Source: Aurelia coerulea
Taxonomy: Eukaryota > Cnidaria > Scyphozoa > Semaeostomeae > Ulmaridae
Direction of reading: 5' to 3'
NCBI GenBank assembly: GCA_039566865.1
Contig: CM076955.1
Coordinates: 3,350,501 to 3,414,500 of the forward strand
DNA: 64,000 nucleotides
Shown here: one piece after another, positions 54,201-60,799 of the stretch
Layout: every line of letters begins with the position of its first letter
Numbering within the stretch: position 1 is the stretch's first letter
Made by a program: the position numbers and the translations under genes
The notes under the pieces: generated by a model
Seen by the model: only the letters and a program-made list of their open reading frames with translations
What the model was told of the DNA's origin: nothing
The model's database searches: none

Positions 54201-55000
54201 GAAAATGTTTTCTTATGAATTCTTTGCGCAAGGCCTGCAATGTATATACTAGGCCAGGTTGGAAAACATGCGTGATTTGGCCTACGCGTAGTAGCGAGTG
54301 AAATAAACTTGAAGGTGCGAGCTGCGAGTGGACTTTAAAAAGAGTTTAAAAAGCTGTGAGAGAAGCCAAATTAACAATAGATCTTTTGTTCTCGCATGCG
54401 AGGATTGGTTATTGTAGCTGCGAGCAGCGAGTTTGACAAAGTTTCATAGCTGCGAGTGAAAGCAAGTTTTCCAACCTGGATACTAGGTAGGCCATTGTAG
54501 CATGCTTTTCTTTGGCTAGAATGTTTGGACCAGATTCCTAAATTCATGTGAGCTTAAAATTAGTTCTTGGTACAAAATGAATTTACTCAATCAATGGATT
54601 GAATCTGCAAAATTTTGATTGTATCTGTAAGGGACACAGTCAGCCTGTAGATAATTAAAGCCTCTTTCAATATTATTATGTTTACAAAATAGGCAACTTT
54701 GCGATTGATTTGGTTTCAAATTACGGTTGTAGTTTATAATACTAGTGGTTGAGGCTGTCCAAGGAGTACTGAACTCTATTTTATGCTAGTAAAGTTGTTA
54801 ATGTTTGGAAAAATTTTTAGTTTAGGCCAAGCCAATTTTTTCTAACAATAACAAAAGTTCATTTTTGTTCCATCTTTTCCTTCAAAATTAGCAGGTGAAC
54901 ACTTTAAATGAATCGGCTTTCTTACCAAGACAGCTTTATCTTGTTCAGTAATCTTTTTCGGTTGATTTGCTGGTTGCTTTTTCGAGAATAGTCCTCCCAT
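24184..55000 (-). CDS. CHMP6: CHMP6 (VPS20), ESCRT-III subunit, complete nine-exon gene
   Basis: CHMP6 nucleates ESCRT-III on endosomal membranes: it binds ESCRT-II and recruits CHMP4 during multivesicular-body formation. Nine exons, all GT-AG with matching phases, give 213 residues (human 201). Seen: N-terminal MGGLF, fitting the myristoylated Gly2 of the family; ITEQDKAVLSLKQQRDKLKQ (human VTEQDKAILQLKQQRDKLRQ); KARLLLKKKKYQESLL; EVAL-type helix MTLEDVEKIMEDTQEAVEYQ; acidic FTQEDEDDILAEL; and VELPSVPTEEP, matching the MIM2 element that binds the VPS4 MIT domain. The C-terminal tail is extended and Lys/Glu-rich. The coding sequence is 642 bp over about 30.8 kb. A Helentron lies in intron 4, in the same orientation. 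Confidence 0.95.
24339..25095. repeat. 377-bp tandem duplication, apparently identical copies
   Basis: Unit 1 begins 24339 and unit 2 begins 24716. I found no difference between them by eye. The unit contains a GGGGGCTTA-rich segment. It lies in CHMP6 intron 8 and does not touch an exon. Confidence 0.9.
25523..25601 (-). CDS. CHMP6: CHMP6 exon 8 (MIM2 motif)
   Basis: Encodes residues 170-195 beginning VELPSVPTEEP, the MIT-interacting motif 2 found in CHMP6 (human IELPEVPSEPLP), then an acidic/proline tail. Acceptor TTGCCAG, donor GTACAG, leaves in phase 1. Confidence 0.93.
25696..25770. mobile_element. left end of a mariner-type MITE (family F)
   Basis: TA then CCGGGTGACCCAAAAAAAAC. No matching right terminus was found, so the extent is unknown. 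In CHMP6 intron 7. Confidence 0.5.
26718..27200. mobile_element. mariner-type MITE (family B), right end lost
   Basis: Starts TA-CCGGGTGTCCCAAAAAAAG then TACTCCCGTTTGAAAAATCA. Its body matches the inverse of 46900-47110 (for example CAAAAGCCAACATTTTATCA). The right terminus is missing. In CHMP6 intron 7. Confidence 0.65.
27782..27862 (-). CDS. CHMP6: CHMP6 exon 7
   Basis: Encodes residues 143-169: EIDSLISGAFTQEDEDDILA, equivalent to human QIDELLAGSFTQEDEDAILE. Acceptor TTTGTCAG, donor GTGAGT, phase 0 at both ends. Confidence 0.95.
27910..28514. mobile_element. mariner-type palindromic MITE (family C), full length
   Basis: Ends CCGGGTGTCCCAAAAAA and exact inverse, with TA on both sides (27908-27909, 28515-28516). 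The arms share CAACCAAATCTGTATAC and AACCAGAGCTTTGGCCTTTT-like words inverted. 605 bp, non-coding. In CHMP6 intron 6. Confidence 0.9.
28833..29110. repeat. 80-bp minisatellite of GACATGACAA words
   Basis: GACAGGATAAAATC recurs at 28833, 28913 and 28993 (exact 80-base period), then degenerates. Each unit is itself made of ~10-20 base GACATGACAA/GACGTGACAA words. It ends about 12 bases from CHMP6 exon 6. Confidence 0.9.
29122..29187 (-). CDS. CHMP6: CHMP6 exon 6
   Basis: Encodes residues 121-142, VMTLEDVEKIMEDTQEAVEY (human VMSIEEVERILDETQEAVEY), then QQ. Acceptor ATTTCAG, donor GTAGAG. Confidence 0.95.
29541..29627 (-). CDS. CHMP6: CHMP6 exon 5
   Basis: Encodes residues 92-120: VNEIEFAQVQAKVVAGLKEG then NDCLTALHK, aligned with human QTIEFTQIEMKVMEGLQFGNECLNKMHQ. 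It is bounded on its 5' side by the 17.8-kb intron 4. Acceptor TTTTTAG, donor GTAAGC. Confidence 0.95.
29964..30186 (+). mobile_element. LINE/SINE-like 3' tail ending in (ACAT)n, copy 2
   Basis: Same module as 11570-11720: CACCTCTAAGGGGACCACTA, TTTTAATGCTATCCCTCCCA, then CATACATACATACATAC. Longer 3' part here. In CHMP6 intron 4. Confidence 0.55.
31226..32482. repeat. ~1.2-kb dispersed/tandem repeat, copy 1
   Basis: From AAAGGCCCCCATTAGCCATG to GTTTTCATTCTTCAAACATA. It closely matches 44590-45655. The start of another unit (32483-32570) follows directly, so the units are arranged head to tail. It contains a hAT-like CAGAGACGTAG element (31431-31978). Confidence 0.8.
31431..31978. mobile_element. 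hAT-like MITE related to 19579-19743
   Basis: Begins CAGAGACGTAGAAACTGG and ends CCTCCAAGTTTAAGATG…TACTGCCCTG. Long AT-rich interior. No clean target duplication was seen, and it was probably amplified as part of the 1.2-kb repeat. Confidence 0.5.
32483..34440. other. CHMP6 intron 4, repeat remnants left of the Helentron
   Basis: Holds a partial 1.2-kb repeat start (to ~32570), a poly-G run near 33314-33327 and short minus-strand frames (33640-33864, 33951-34166) that I cannot assign. No gene recognised. Confidence 0.4.
34445..34705. repeat. 29-bp minisatellite, about nine units (array 1)
   Basis: Unit contains TCGAGGCGTGGCTATGCACA followed by CCAATGTAA; spacing is 29 bases, with one unit carrying an internal GGCGTGGCTA duplication and one shortened. 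The array is interrupted at 34706 by a palindromic element and resumes at 35118. It is not a CRISPR: the repeats are contiguous, with no spacers. Confidence 0.95.
34706..35117. mobile_element. 412-bp palindromic MITE inside the minisatellite
   Basis: Left end CCACCTTTTCAAGGTAAGAG and right end CTCTTACCTTGAAAAGGTGG are perfect inverses. Complementarity continues towards the centre (TCATAAGGG…CCCTTATGA). No target duplication can be told apart from the repeat background. Confidence 0.85.
35118..35240. repeat. 29-bp minisatellite, about four units (array 2)
   Basis: Same unit as array 1; the last unit is shortened (GGCTGGCACACC). It ends about 45 bases from the Helentron stop codon. Confidence 0.93.
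35287..42375 (-). CDS. Helentron polyprotein: leader-2A-OTU-basic repeats-Rep-helicase-endonuclease
   Basis: A single 2362-codon frame without stop or frameshift. Domains in order: leader (1-129); 2A-like SGDVEQNPGP (122-131); OTU protease-like domain (about 155-290) with GGGGDCFF (D172, C173) and HIDETHYVS (His near 285); seven 19-residue Lys-rich repeats (about 425-560); CxxC-type Cys pairs and a DUF6570-like stretch (about 625-810); HUH Rep with RGSPHIHVLFW (about 1123) and YVLSYILKG (about 1307); PIF1-like SF1 helicase with SGGAGVGKS (about 1670), LIDEISMVG (about 1757), GDLFQLQPV and HYVGLSRV; and a C-terminal exonuclease-endonuclease-phosphatase domain with QNVRSLH, GDFNVN (about 2277) and SDHKPV (about 2340). 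Rep plus helicase plus LINE-derived endonuclease defines Helentrons. All catalytic signatures that I can check are intact. Confidence 0.93.
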   Translation of the reverse strand: MMQRQRRFTDMNSYHFFRVLFDSNSVILKWYIGYDHHLRWLRSFFNDTDNFELHFIHLLRHMLGFDYHKQIIFIEHVHGYILSNMRFHYFCRDMYWMFFFNLVSRTILQEQHALSLMKIMLSGDVEQNPGPVSVNNSDQAIVDANMSRSNTILTQRLFQIGLRPFDVGGGGDCFFRSVSHQLYGDSVYHPFVRDAGVRYLIQHQDRFSRFIEGSEQFSWPVYLNNMSRLGTWCDNIIVQAVSDALNITINIAESVEAFSPYTIISPCEIFPWMTSIFIGHIDETHYVSTIPAMTLSLSQRNNQISEIVNNQTVQSVSVALNKGTEECDNSVSTGFEITESNRQNRKNYMRNYREKMKQKQSIETNNILRTTFEDENASKARKNYTNTTPNSGLESGVEESKIEMCKKNDKKYKREASKTSKQLFKERHPNRFKGMCKRNLKQFRERDIEHYRHFCRKKKQSYKEKDPARFKTISKKNMKSYQKKDPEHYKEICQKKVQSYKERDPEHYKEICKKKVQSYKERDPEHYKCVEKRKSQSYKGRNPDHHKNVCQRNKLSFKKRKLASNKVICNDSMHVSSNDRSQSTENFENDAGRKDTKVSDIIDKFHEAIKEGPEFVCTCCDQLWYRSSVLECKADLYNFELFEDQPSTLFITDTKSVENKEWICRTCHNNLKKGKVPTCCKANGMSFPDKPAVLNLTPLEERLIAPRIPFMQIRELPRGHQLSIHGNVVNVPADVNTTISMIPRPIDESQTISIKFKRRKGFKGYYMFQTIRPFNVMYAAHYLTQTSELYRDEGIQLSNEWLNGLSLDNDDDMGNESYCDENDIVPNDSIDTDHDQSGVDINQNEIDSDDEWNEIEERPAGNTDTLLEPADINHWADNLLTVAPGEGNRPLGIFYDKDSEFLAFPSIFCGKRRCESENRMVRVHYSDICKWELRSLDRRVAQSVPNIFYKLKKLQIKTIQDTATISVRKCKKKGKTYKAKDFKSDESINNIINLDEGFRVFKNLRGSPPYFEKCKKDLFAMIRQLGYPTWFCSFSAADTRWVHLLQLLGKLVENVTYTVDDVKNMSWEKKSELIQKDPVTCARHFDHMVQLFINKVLKSAAHPIGEIVDFFYRTEFQQRGSPHIHVLFWVKDAPDCRSASSEEIIKFVDKYVCCEKHIDDHLGEFVSYQEHKHSKTCRKRHEKVCRFNFPLSPMPETMILEPPSDDELTNEELKLAKTNSKKIKDSLDLMKYGEEITFVEFLQKLDMTLTEYILAIRSDLKRRTILLKRSPAAIRVNSYNVSLLKAWQANMDIQFILDPYACAMYVLSYILKGQKGMSKLLERACKEAKLGNKDIKNKIRHIGNKFLNAVEISAQEAVYLVLQMPLRRSSREFQFVNTSHIDDRAFLVRNKEQINELPDDSEDIECDNLIKRYQRRPKALENVCLADFAAWYNYVRDKKASVEERNLYEENTDDDVINDLDGIQQREYPVKGGMKFVKRRKAKIIRSVRYNEDHDPENYYREQLMLYTTWRNENKLAQGYDSYEDKYSASKEDIISKRKQYEGVACDLDNAIDTFECDMDDIGCSIAPGAQHSNEIDADLGTTLSEFYGCFHPGAEKLHSQYDMLNDIGIFARTQDDEIQQVHRLGDTEHRSLARSLNKEQKEFFYHVLHCVKTSNRTLSLFLSGGAGVGKSRVTNALYETLIRFYDHQVGANPDEIKVLKMAPTGKAAYNIGGNTIHSALKVPANRGFAYCALDTDRLNTIRCQLGKLKLILIDEISMVGAGMLHFINLRLQQLMGNNAIFGGISIIAVGDLFQLQPVFDKWIFESTSSNVYSSLASNLWQDNFAMYELTEIMRQREDRDFADILNRLREGKHSHEDLNVIKTRLASSNVNAQPSLDETHLFTTNKAVDLHNKTVYDKCTQPKSEVKAIDIVIGDISDELKRTMLTKISDDASKTMGLSSVLKVAVSLKYDISTNIAVLDGMSNGVECTIQKIDFRVPGSERPSIIWVLFSNEHIGSDHRREYRFLYKKDIDSSWTPILEITRQFSISRRSQIHVLRRQFPLRPAAAKTIHRSQGDTVNQLVVDFPSNTREHMHYVGLSRVTKLANLKICNMNEDKIAASEKVKSEMKRLREEAKVQLCISPLYKIQHHNCIKIAYQNVRSLHLHIEDVAADYNIQACDVINIAETALVENDSSETYQLTDFDLYRNDHVSSNSQRTPYGLAVYVRQVIPCTVFAFNCNGVEISITRLQDYLQNLDIISIYRSKLRATMLQLLEAMDKVHDLVLADDNHPIVILGDFNVNLLEPSAEQIHLNSYMRDYRGYEQLIRQYTTDYCTQIDHIYTNAPQLVSSSGVLESYYSDHKPVYVCFQMQMSLMNQTECKG
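40700..41100 (-). repeat. seven 57-bp coding repeats (19-residue basic units) in the Helentron ORF
   Basis: Units follow the pattern ERDPEHYKEICKKKVQSYK; two central units are almost identical, the outer ones diverged. Likely a nucleic-acid-binding or nuclear-targeting linker between OTU and Rep, by charge only. Confidence 0.85.
41983..42012 (-). promoter_or_regulatory. 2A-like ribosome-skipping sequence
   Basis: The codons read SGDVEQNPGP, matching the 2A consensus D(V/I)ExNPGP with the usual preceding Ser-Gly. Skipping would occur between Gly130 and Pro131, releasing a ~130-residue leader from the OTU-to-endonuclease chain. 2A-like sequences of this form are known in N-terminal regions of some non-LTR retrotransposons. 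Confidence 0.85.
42376..43400. other. Helentron 5' flank, no gene recognised
   Basis: The 117-codon plus frame at 42331-42684 overlaps the Helentron start and has no recognisable content. The rest is AT-rich intron DNA, where the Helentron 5' end should lie. Confidence 0.4.
43407..43455. repeat. perfect 17-bp-arm hairpin
   Basis: GCGATCATAGATTTCAT pairs with ATGAAATCTATGATCGC around a TTCAGGGACCCTGAT centre that is itself palindromic. Seen directly. It may be the tip of an older palindromic element. Confidence 0.7.
43460..44589. repeat. ~1.1-kb repeat, partial and diverged copies
   Basis: The segments GTCAAAGAGGTCA…TTGGCAGCT…GAGAAATCGATTGGCAAC (from 43470) and the same string again from 44205 are older units of the array at 44590-45655. 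They are joined through a CAGAGACGTAGGAACCGG element (43762) and end in CTTCAAACATAATT. Confidence 0.65.
44590..45655. repeat. ~1.1-kb repeat, copy closest to 31226-32482
   Basis: Near-identical to 31226-32482 over most of its length, including GATGTAGCCTAATAACGAGC and the CCTAGGTAGGTAGGT-type end. Internal deletions make it shorter. It lies on the opposite side of the Helentron. Confidence 0.8.
46376..46793. mobile_element. 418-bp hAT-type MITE, CCCAGGGGGGGTACTC ends
   Basis: Inverted ends CCCAGGGGGGGTACTC and GAGTACCCCCCCTGGG, with the perfect 8-bp duplication GTGTTTCC (46368-46375 and 46794-46801). The interior repeats AATATTTGGGGTC several times. In CHMP6 intron 4. Confidence 0.9.
46843..47395. 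mobile_element. mariner-type palindromic MITE (family B)
   Basis: Left end TA-CCGGGTGTCCCATGAGAAAG and right end GTACTTTTTTTGGGACACCC; TTTGAAAAATCATCAAAA is mirrored by TTTTGGTGATTTTTCAAA. The right terminal GG-TA is mutated to AATC. It ends about 20 bases from CHMP6 exon 4. Confidence 0.8.
47414..47501 (-). CDS. CHMP6: CHMP6 exon 4
   Basis: Encodes residues 62-91: DKARLLLKKKKYQESLLTKT then DDQLEALDKL (human ERAKLLLKKKRYQEQLLDRT). Acceptor GCTAACAG, donor GTGAGT; it opens the 17.8-kb intron. Confidence 0.95.
47540..47875. repeat. 103-bp tandem repeat, second locus
   Basis: CAAATCTG/CAAATCTA recurs at 47635, 47738 and 47840 with the same 102-103 base period and sequence as 23650-23983, and again finishes in a decayed MITE terminus (CCACCCAGTA). 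In CHMP6 intron 3. Confidence 0.8.
47922..48555. mobile_element. mariner-type palindromic MITE (family E)
   Basis: Left end CTGGGTGAGTCAATAAAAAG and right end TTTTTTTACTCACGCGG are imperfect inverses. AATGTTGCTCCCTGAATAT is mirrored near 48490. A 145-codon plus frame inside (47947-48384) has no recognisable domain. Confidence 0.65.
48560..50020. other. CHMP6 intron 3, diffuse repeat remnants
   Basis: Contains a decayed relative of family A (AGCGGTTTGATCAAGTG-type words near 48820) and short unassigned frames. No gene seen. Confidence 0.4.
50031..50553. mobile_element. 523-bp palindromic MULE-like MITE, 9-bp TSD
   Basis: Inverted ends AGCATAGGTTTCAAATCTTT and inverse, flanked by the perfect 9-bp direct repeat CTTTTGAGG (50022-50030 and 50554-50562). 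A 9-bp duplication fits the Mutator superfamily. CTACCGTTGGACTTTTC occurs in both arms. Sister copy at 11876-12356. Confidence 0.88.
51029..51325. mobile_element. hAT-type MITE related to 19390-19776, right end lost
   Basis: Starts CACAGGGGGTGGGGGG then TTCTTCCATAATAAAGGTAC, matching 19390 onward, with many GGTCTAGC words. No inverted right end is found. Confidence 0.6.
51365..51946. mobile_element. 582-bp mariner-type palindromic MITE (family D)
   Basis: Ends CCGGGTGAGTCAAAAAAACG and inverse, with TA on both sides (51363-51364, 51947-51948). The arms are nearly perfect inverses over almost their full length (CACGTGGTATTATCAGGAGA against the 51660-51690 region). The strongest hairpin of the window. 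Confidence 0.92.
52129..52193 (-). CDS. CHMP6: CHMP6 exon 3
   Basis: Encodes residues 41-61, ITLNLEKERQVAKELLKDGK then K (human IAQQLERERALARQLLRDGR). Acceptor TGGACAG, donor GTAAGT, leaves in phase 2. Confidence 0.95.
52649..53254. mobile_element. 'ACAAGGC' palindromic MITE, copy 3, split by a hAT MITE
   Basis: Begins CCTGTACAAAAATACAAGGC and runs to GTATTTCTGT at 52910, where it is interrupted. The remaining terminal CTGTACAGG resumes after 53241. The inserted element has its own target duplication, so the order of events is fixed. Confidence 0.85.
52911..53241. mobile_element. 331-bp hAT-type MITE, CCCGGGGGGGGGGGTAC ends
   Basis: Inverted ends CCCGGGGGGGGGGGTACTT and AAGTACCCCCCCCCCC-GGG are flanked by the perfect 8-bp duplication ATTTCTGT (52903-52910, 53242-53249). 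The interior repeats CCGGCTTTAGAAA several times. In CHMP6 intron 2. Confidence 0.92.
53623..53667 (-). CDS. CHMP6: CHMP6 exon 2
   Basis: Encodes residues 26-40, SLKQQRDKLKQYQKK (human QLKQQRDKLRQYQKR). Acceptor TTTTCAG, donor GTAATT, phase 0. Confidence 0.95.
53811..54020 (+). mobile_element. solo 3' end of the CR1-like LINE
   Basis: The block GGGGGTGCTCTCTCCTCGAT followed by TAGTTTTCAACTATTGAGAG, ending GAGAACTGAACTCC, matches the 3' UTRs at 10830 and (inverted) 9480-9540. No coding part. In CHMP6 intron 1, antisense to the gene. Confidence 0.7.
54254..54479. mobile_element. 226-bp hAT-type MITE, CCAGGTTGGAAAAC ends
   Basis: Inverted ends CCAGGTTGGAAAAC and GTTTTCCAACCTGG, with the perfect 8-bp duplication ATACTAGG (54246-54253, 54480-54487). 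The interior repeats GAGCTGCGAGT words. In CHMP6 intron 1. Confidence 0.9.
54926..55000 (-). CDS. CHMP6: CHMP6 exon 1 (start codon)
   Basis: Encodes residues 1-25, MGGLFSKKQPANQPKKITEQ then DKAVL. Gly2 fits the N-myristoylation seen in CHMP6. Donor GTAAGA, phase 0. The sequence before ATG is purine-rich (GGAAAGGGGAAA). Confidence 0.95.
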
Positions 55001-55129
55001 TTTCCCCTTTCCTTCCAGTAGTTGGAGAGGGAGGAACCATTATAAGTAATTTCTTTCTCCTTTCCTATTGTTCAGGCCTCGTTTTGGCTCTGGGTAGTCA
55101 TTTTGAAACGTGATAGAGGCAAATTTTCA

Positions 55130-56915
55130 CTTTAAAACTTCTGGTTGATAAAGCCCTAACATCACAAGATTATAATTTATATATTTTGCTCACCGATATG
55201 TCAAAAGCTTTTGACATGGTTAAAAGGGATATATTGCTAGAAGACCTGAAAGAATTTCTTGATGAAGATGAAATACATATAATGAAACTTCTGATAGAAA
55301 ATGTAAAATACAAAATCAAAGTTGGACAGACAATAGGAGAAGAATTTAACACCACCCTTGGAATTGCACAAGGAGATTGCCTCAGCGCAATTCTTTTCAT
55401 TATATATCTCTCAAAAGCATTAAACTTTAAACCACAACTAAGAGATCACAGCTAGACTTATGACGATGAGTCTCTTGTTTCCCTGTGCTCTTTGACTTCT
55501 TGATGGCGCTTCAGTCAACAGAGACTCATAATATTACTCTGAAAAAGTTGACCCTATTAGGCCTAATATGCTGGGATTCCTAGCATACCAATCAGATTGC
55601 GAGATTTGGCAAAGAACAATAAGTTTCGAACCTTCAATTCGATTGACGCAGCTTACTAAATTTGAAGGAAGTTGCTGCAGCAGGTACTTGAAGATTTCTC
55701 TGTTATGTTTTGGTCTTAAAAACGTGGACATTGCAGCATTAAAAGACTTATTTTGCACTCACCAGGTAAAGTGAACTTTCTCCTTCAGATGAATACCAAG
55801 TTTTGTTGATTAAATGTCTGCTTACCGTGGTTTCTATCGCATTTCCTTTCTGAGGAGTGACTGTTGAACAGAGCCGAAGCAGACGTTCGATCCAGATTCG
55901 ATCAATCGAATGCAGAAGTTAGGGTCAGGTTTTTAACTGTTTCATTATGAGTCCCTGTGAGCAAGGTACCGCAGGGATACAAGGGACTCATCGTCATAAG
56001 TCTAGATCACAGCTATGCCCTACCAGAAATCCTAGGTGAAAAAATCCCACAACATCTCAATGAACATAGCTACACAATAACAGAAGCACAAATACATGAA
56101 AAATATCAAGAAAGTCTGATGATTCCCCTTCAATATGCAGATGACTGTGGATATGCAATTGTCTCAAAAGACCCTCACCTCATGAAATACACAGCAGCAA
56201 CAATACCATCAAAATTGAAAAAGAGAAACCTGATTTGTAATGAGAGCAAAAATGAAGACTATGTTGTCACAAGAAATGGGTCAAAAGATTTTGAAAAATG
56301 CAAATATTTAGGAACGATGCTTGACACAAAAAAAGATTTTCAGAGAAGAAAGATGCTGGCAATAACATCAATGAATGCGTTTAGCCACATATGGGAAAAT
56401 AAACACCTGTCCATGAAACTTAAACTCAGAATCTTCAATGCATGTGTTGCCCCAGTCATGTTAGCAGGATCAGAATTGTGGACTGTAAATGAATCATTAA
56501 AGAAACAAATAAATTCATTCCAGAGAAGATTGCTCAGACTCCTACTAAATATAAAATGGCCAAAAAAGCTATCAAATGAAAGACTGAAAGAAATAATAAA
56601 ATACGAGGAATGGAGCAACATCGTAACCAAAAGTCAAATCAGATGGTATGGGCATGCACTTAGGTTACCTGCAGATACCCCATGCAAAATAGCTTTAGCA
56701 GAGTACAACAGAACAACCAAAAGACCAAGAGGAGGACAAAAACAAACTTGGATAAAACAAGTGCATAAAGATTTAGAAAAAATAAACATTGACACAAGTA
56801 ATATAGTAGAAATAGCACAAGACAGAAAAAACTGGAGAAGAATAGTGGAGAGGTGTGTGCAGGAGATGCCTAATGCGGAGGAGCCCGCGAAATAGGAAAC
56901 ATGATGATGATGATG
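55130..56915 (+). pseudogene. RTE-like LINE, 5'-truncated and split by a MITE
   Basis: The first part (to 55452) carries the RT palm motifs TDMSKAFDMVKR and LGIAQGDCLSAILF. The second part (from 56006) resumes with QYADDCGYAI (the YADD catalytic box), KYLGTMLDTKKDF and the C-terminal region RLLRLLLNIKW…GHALRLPADT…RPRGGQKQTWIKQ, to a stop at 56893-56895. It ends in an (ATG)n tail. Only the inserted MITE breaks the frame; the sequence on each side is otherwise open. It is the same kind of LINE as 440-925. Confidence 0.85.
55453..56004. mobile_element. 552-bp MITE, TAGACTTATGACGATGAGTC ends, 9-bp TSD
   Basis: The 20-base ends are inverse copies, and the perfect 9-bp direct repeat GATCACAGC lies on both sides (55444-55452, 56005-56013). 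Exact removal would restore the LINE reading frame. The small open frames inside are not coding-like. The 83-bp element at 18366-18448 shares the TAGACTT start and the 9-bp duplication. Confidence 0.9.
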
Positions 56916-58535
56916 ATGAGAGGCAAAATGCTGGCAGCTTGCCTTCGGATCTTTGGGGCGTTTTCAAAGAAAACAATGGCAGACGCACCCTTTGCAACTG
57001 TTTTCCACGAAATTATTTGGGCAAATTGGTCCACTTATCCGTCCCACTTCCGCTATTCATGTTCGTCACTATTGCAGCAGTGCCTCTCTTCGACGTTCCT
57101 AACTGGATAGCTTTGCTGCTTTCTGATTGGCTAATTTCAATTTTCATAATCATTTCTCGCTCCTGGCCATGGTGATTGCACAAATTGTGCATGTCAGCAA
57201 AAGCCCATCTTTCATCAGACAGAGACGTATGAGCCAGGGGCATCATTTAGCAATAAACAGAAAAGTGCTCTTTTTATTTTCAGGAAGTGCCCCTTTAGCT
57301 AAAGAAAGAAGTGCCCCGAGTGTTTCCCCCATGTTTGAGATGCTTCGTCCCTGCCATCTTTTATCCCTGTTTATCTATGTACTGTATATATTCATTATTT
57401 TTACCAAGATATCTTGTGGTGATTTTACATCAAAATCTGTTTCACATTTCTGTGGGCTTGCTAATTGCTACAAGTTAATCTTTTGGTCCCAAAGAAGATG
57501 GTGCTAAAGAACGAGAGGAAGAACACAAAAAAAGGAAGAAAAAGAGGAGGGTGATCCTCTCGTGTTTTCCGTCTCTTTTTCACGAACCAAAAAACAACCT
57601 TGTTTGTAGCAAGTCCAGCATAGCATTTCTGGTACTTTAGGAAATATGCAATGTAAATAGACCTCTGTATATAGGACAAAGGAAGCAGCATTGTTCAATG
57701 AAATTTAATAGGATTTTGCTTTTTATCTTCAAAAATTCTTCCTTCACCCTTTGTAGTGTGAATGAACGAATTAAAACTTACTTCTCGTTCAACATTTGTC
57801 ATTTTAGCTCCGAAACATTGTAAACAAATTTCCTTTATCTTAATATTGTAAACAATTTTCTTCGAATTAGCCTTTCCAAAGATTTTTACAAAACTCCCCT
57901 CACATTCACAAGACCAAGCCCATTCCTTCCACCTTCGAGCTAATAGTAATATTACTAATTCTTTTTTAGTGGGGTTTTTGGTTCCAACACGTGCATCTCA
58001 ATTCTTTTGTTTTCCAAACAAAACTTACTTTTTCTTGAAAAATATTTTCAAATTTTCAGTTTCAGATCATGGGATCTTCACAAAATTTGTAGCTCCAAAG
58101 CCCTTGTTGTAATAAAACCAAACACCAAAACGCAGTAGTAGAAATCGACAAACAGTCAAATAGTCAAATAGAAATTTAGAAACTGTCTTCAAAAATAACG
58201 TCACATTTCGAAAATTTACAATTACTTGAAGAATTGGCCTCAACCTTGGAACAAATATCGTTAATTTCGCATTAATATAAATAACGATGATCAGAGAGAC
58301 TGACAACATAGAACATAAGCCAGTTGATTGAGGTGCTTGAATTTACTTCTTGTTATATATAGCTTGTCTCAAATGATCACCCTACTTGAGGACATATATA
58401 CACAGTACAAAACTAACAATGAAATGATTTGCAAAATTATCAACCATATATAACAAGGAGAGACGTGAGTGAGAAAAGTTTTGAAACTGAAACGGTTCGA
58501 ACACATAGTTCTCGAATGAAATTCTTGGGAGCTGT
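56916..58535. other. intergenic DNA between the LINE and actin
   Basis: Contains a CAGAGACGTATGAGCC element (57221-57354, ends …TGCTTCGTCCCTG) related to the hAT MITE at 19579. Otherwise short frames only. The actin 3' UTR should lie at its right end; no clear AATAAA was found on the minus strand. Confidence 0.45.
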
Positions 58536-60586
<2,051 letters not shown>

Positions 60587-60735
60587 GTTGAATTTGTGAG
60601 TTTGGTTGAGTAAGAAAGTTTTCTAAAAGCTGTGTGGTCTTGCCGTTTCGAAGTTTCACTTCAAGTAGAATGTTCAACTCTTCGACATGCACATATGTAT
60701 AGGCTGGCCATGTGAGCGAGTCGTCTTCGATATGA

Positions 60736-60745
60736 CCATATAAGG
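60736..60745. promoter_or_regulatory. CArG box (SRF site) upstream of actin
   Basis: CCATATAAGG fits CC(A/T)6GG exactly and lies about 150 bases upstream of the actin ATG. CArG boxes bound by serum response factor are a hallmark of animal actin promoters. Confidence 0.7.
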
Positions 60746-60799
60746 CCATTTCCGGTAATCGAATGCATTGTTTGTTTACGCACCATGTTTAGCATACCT

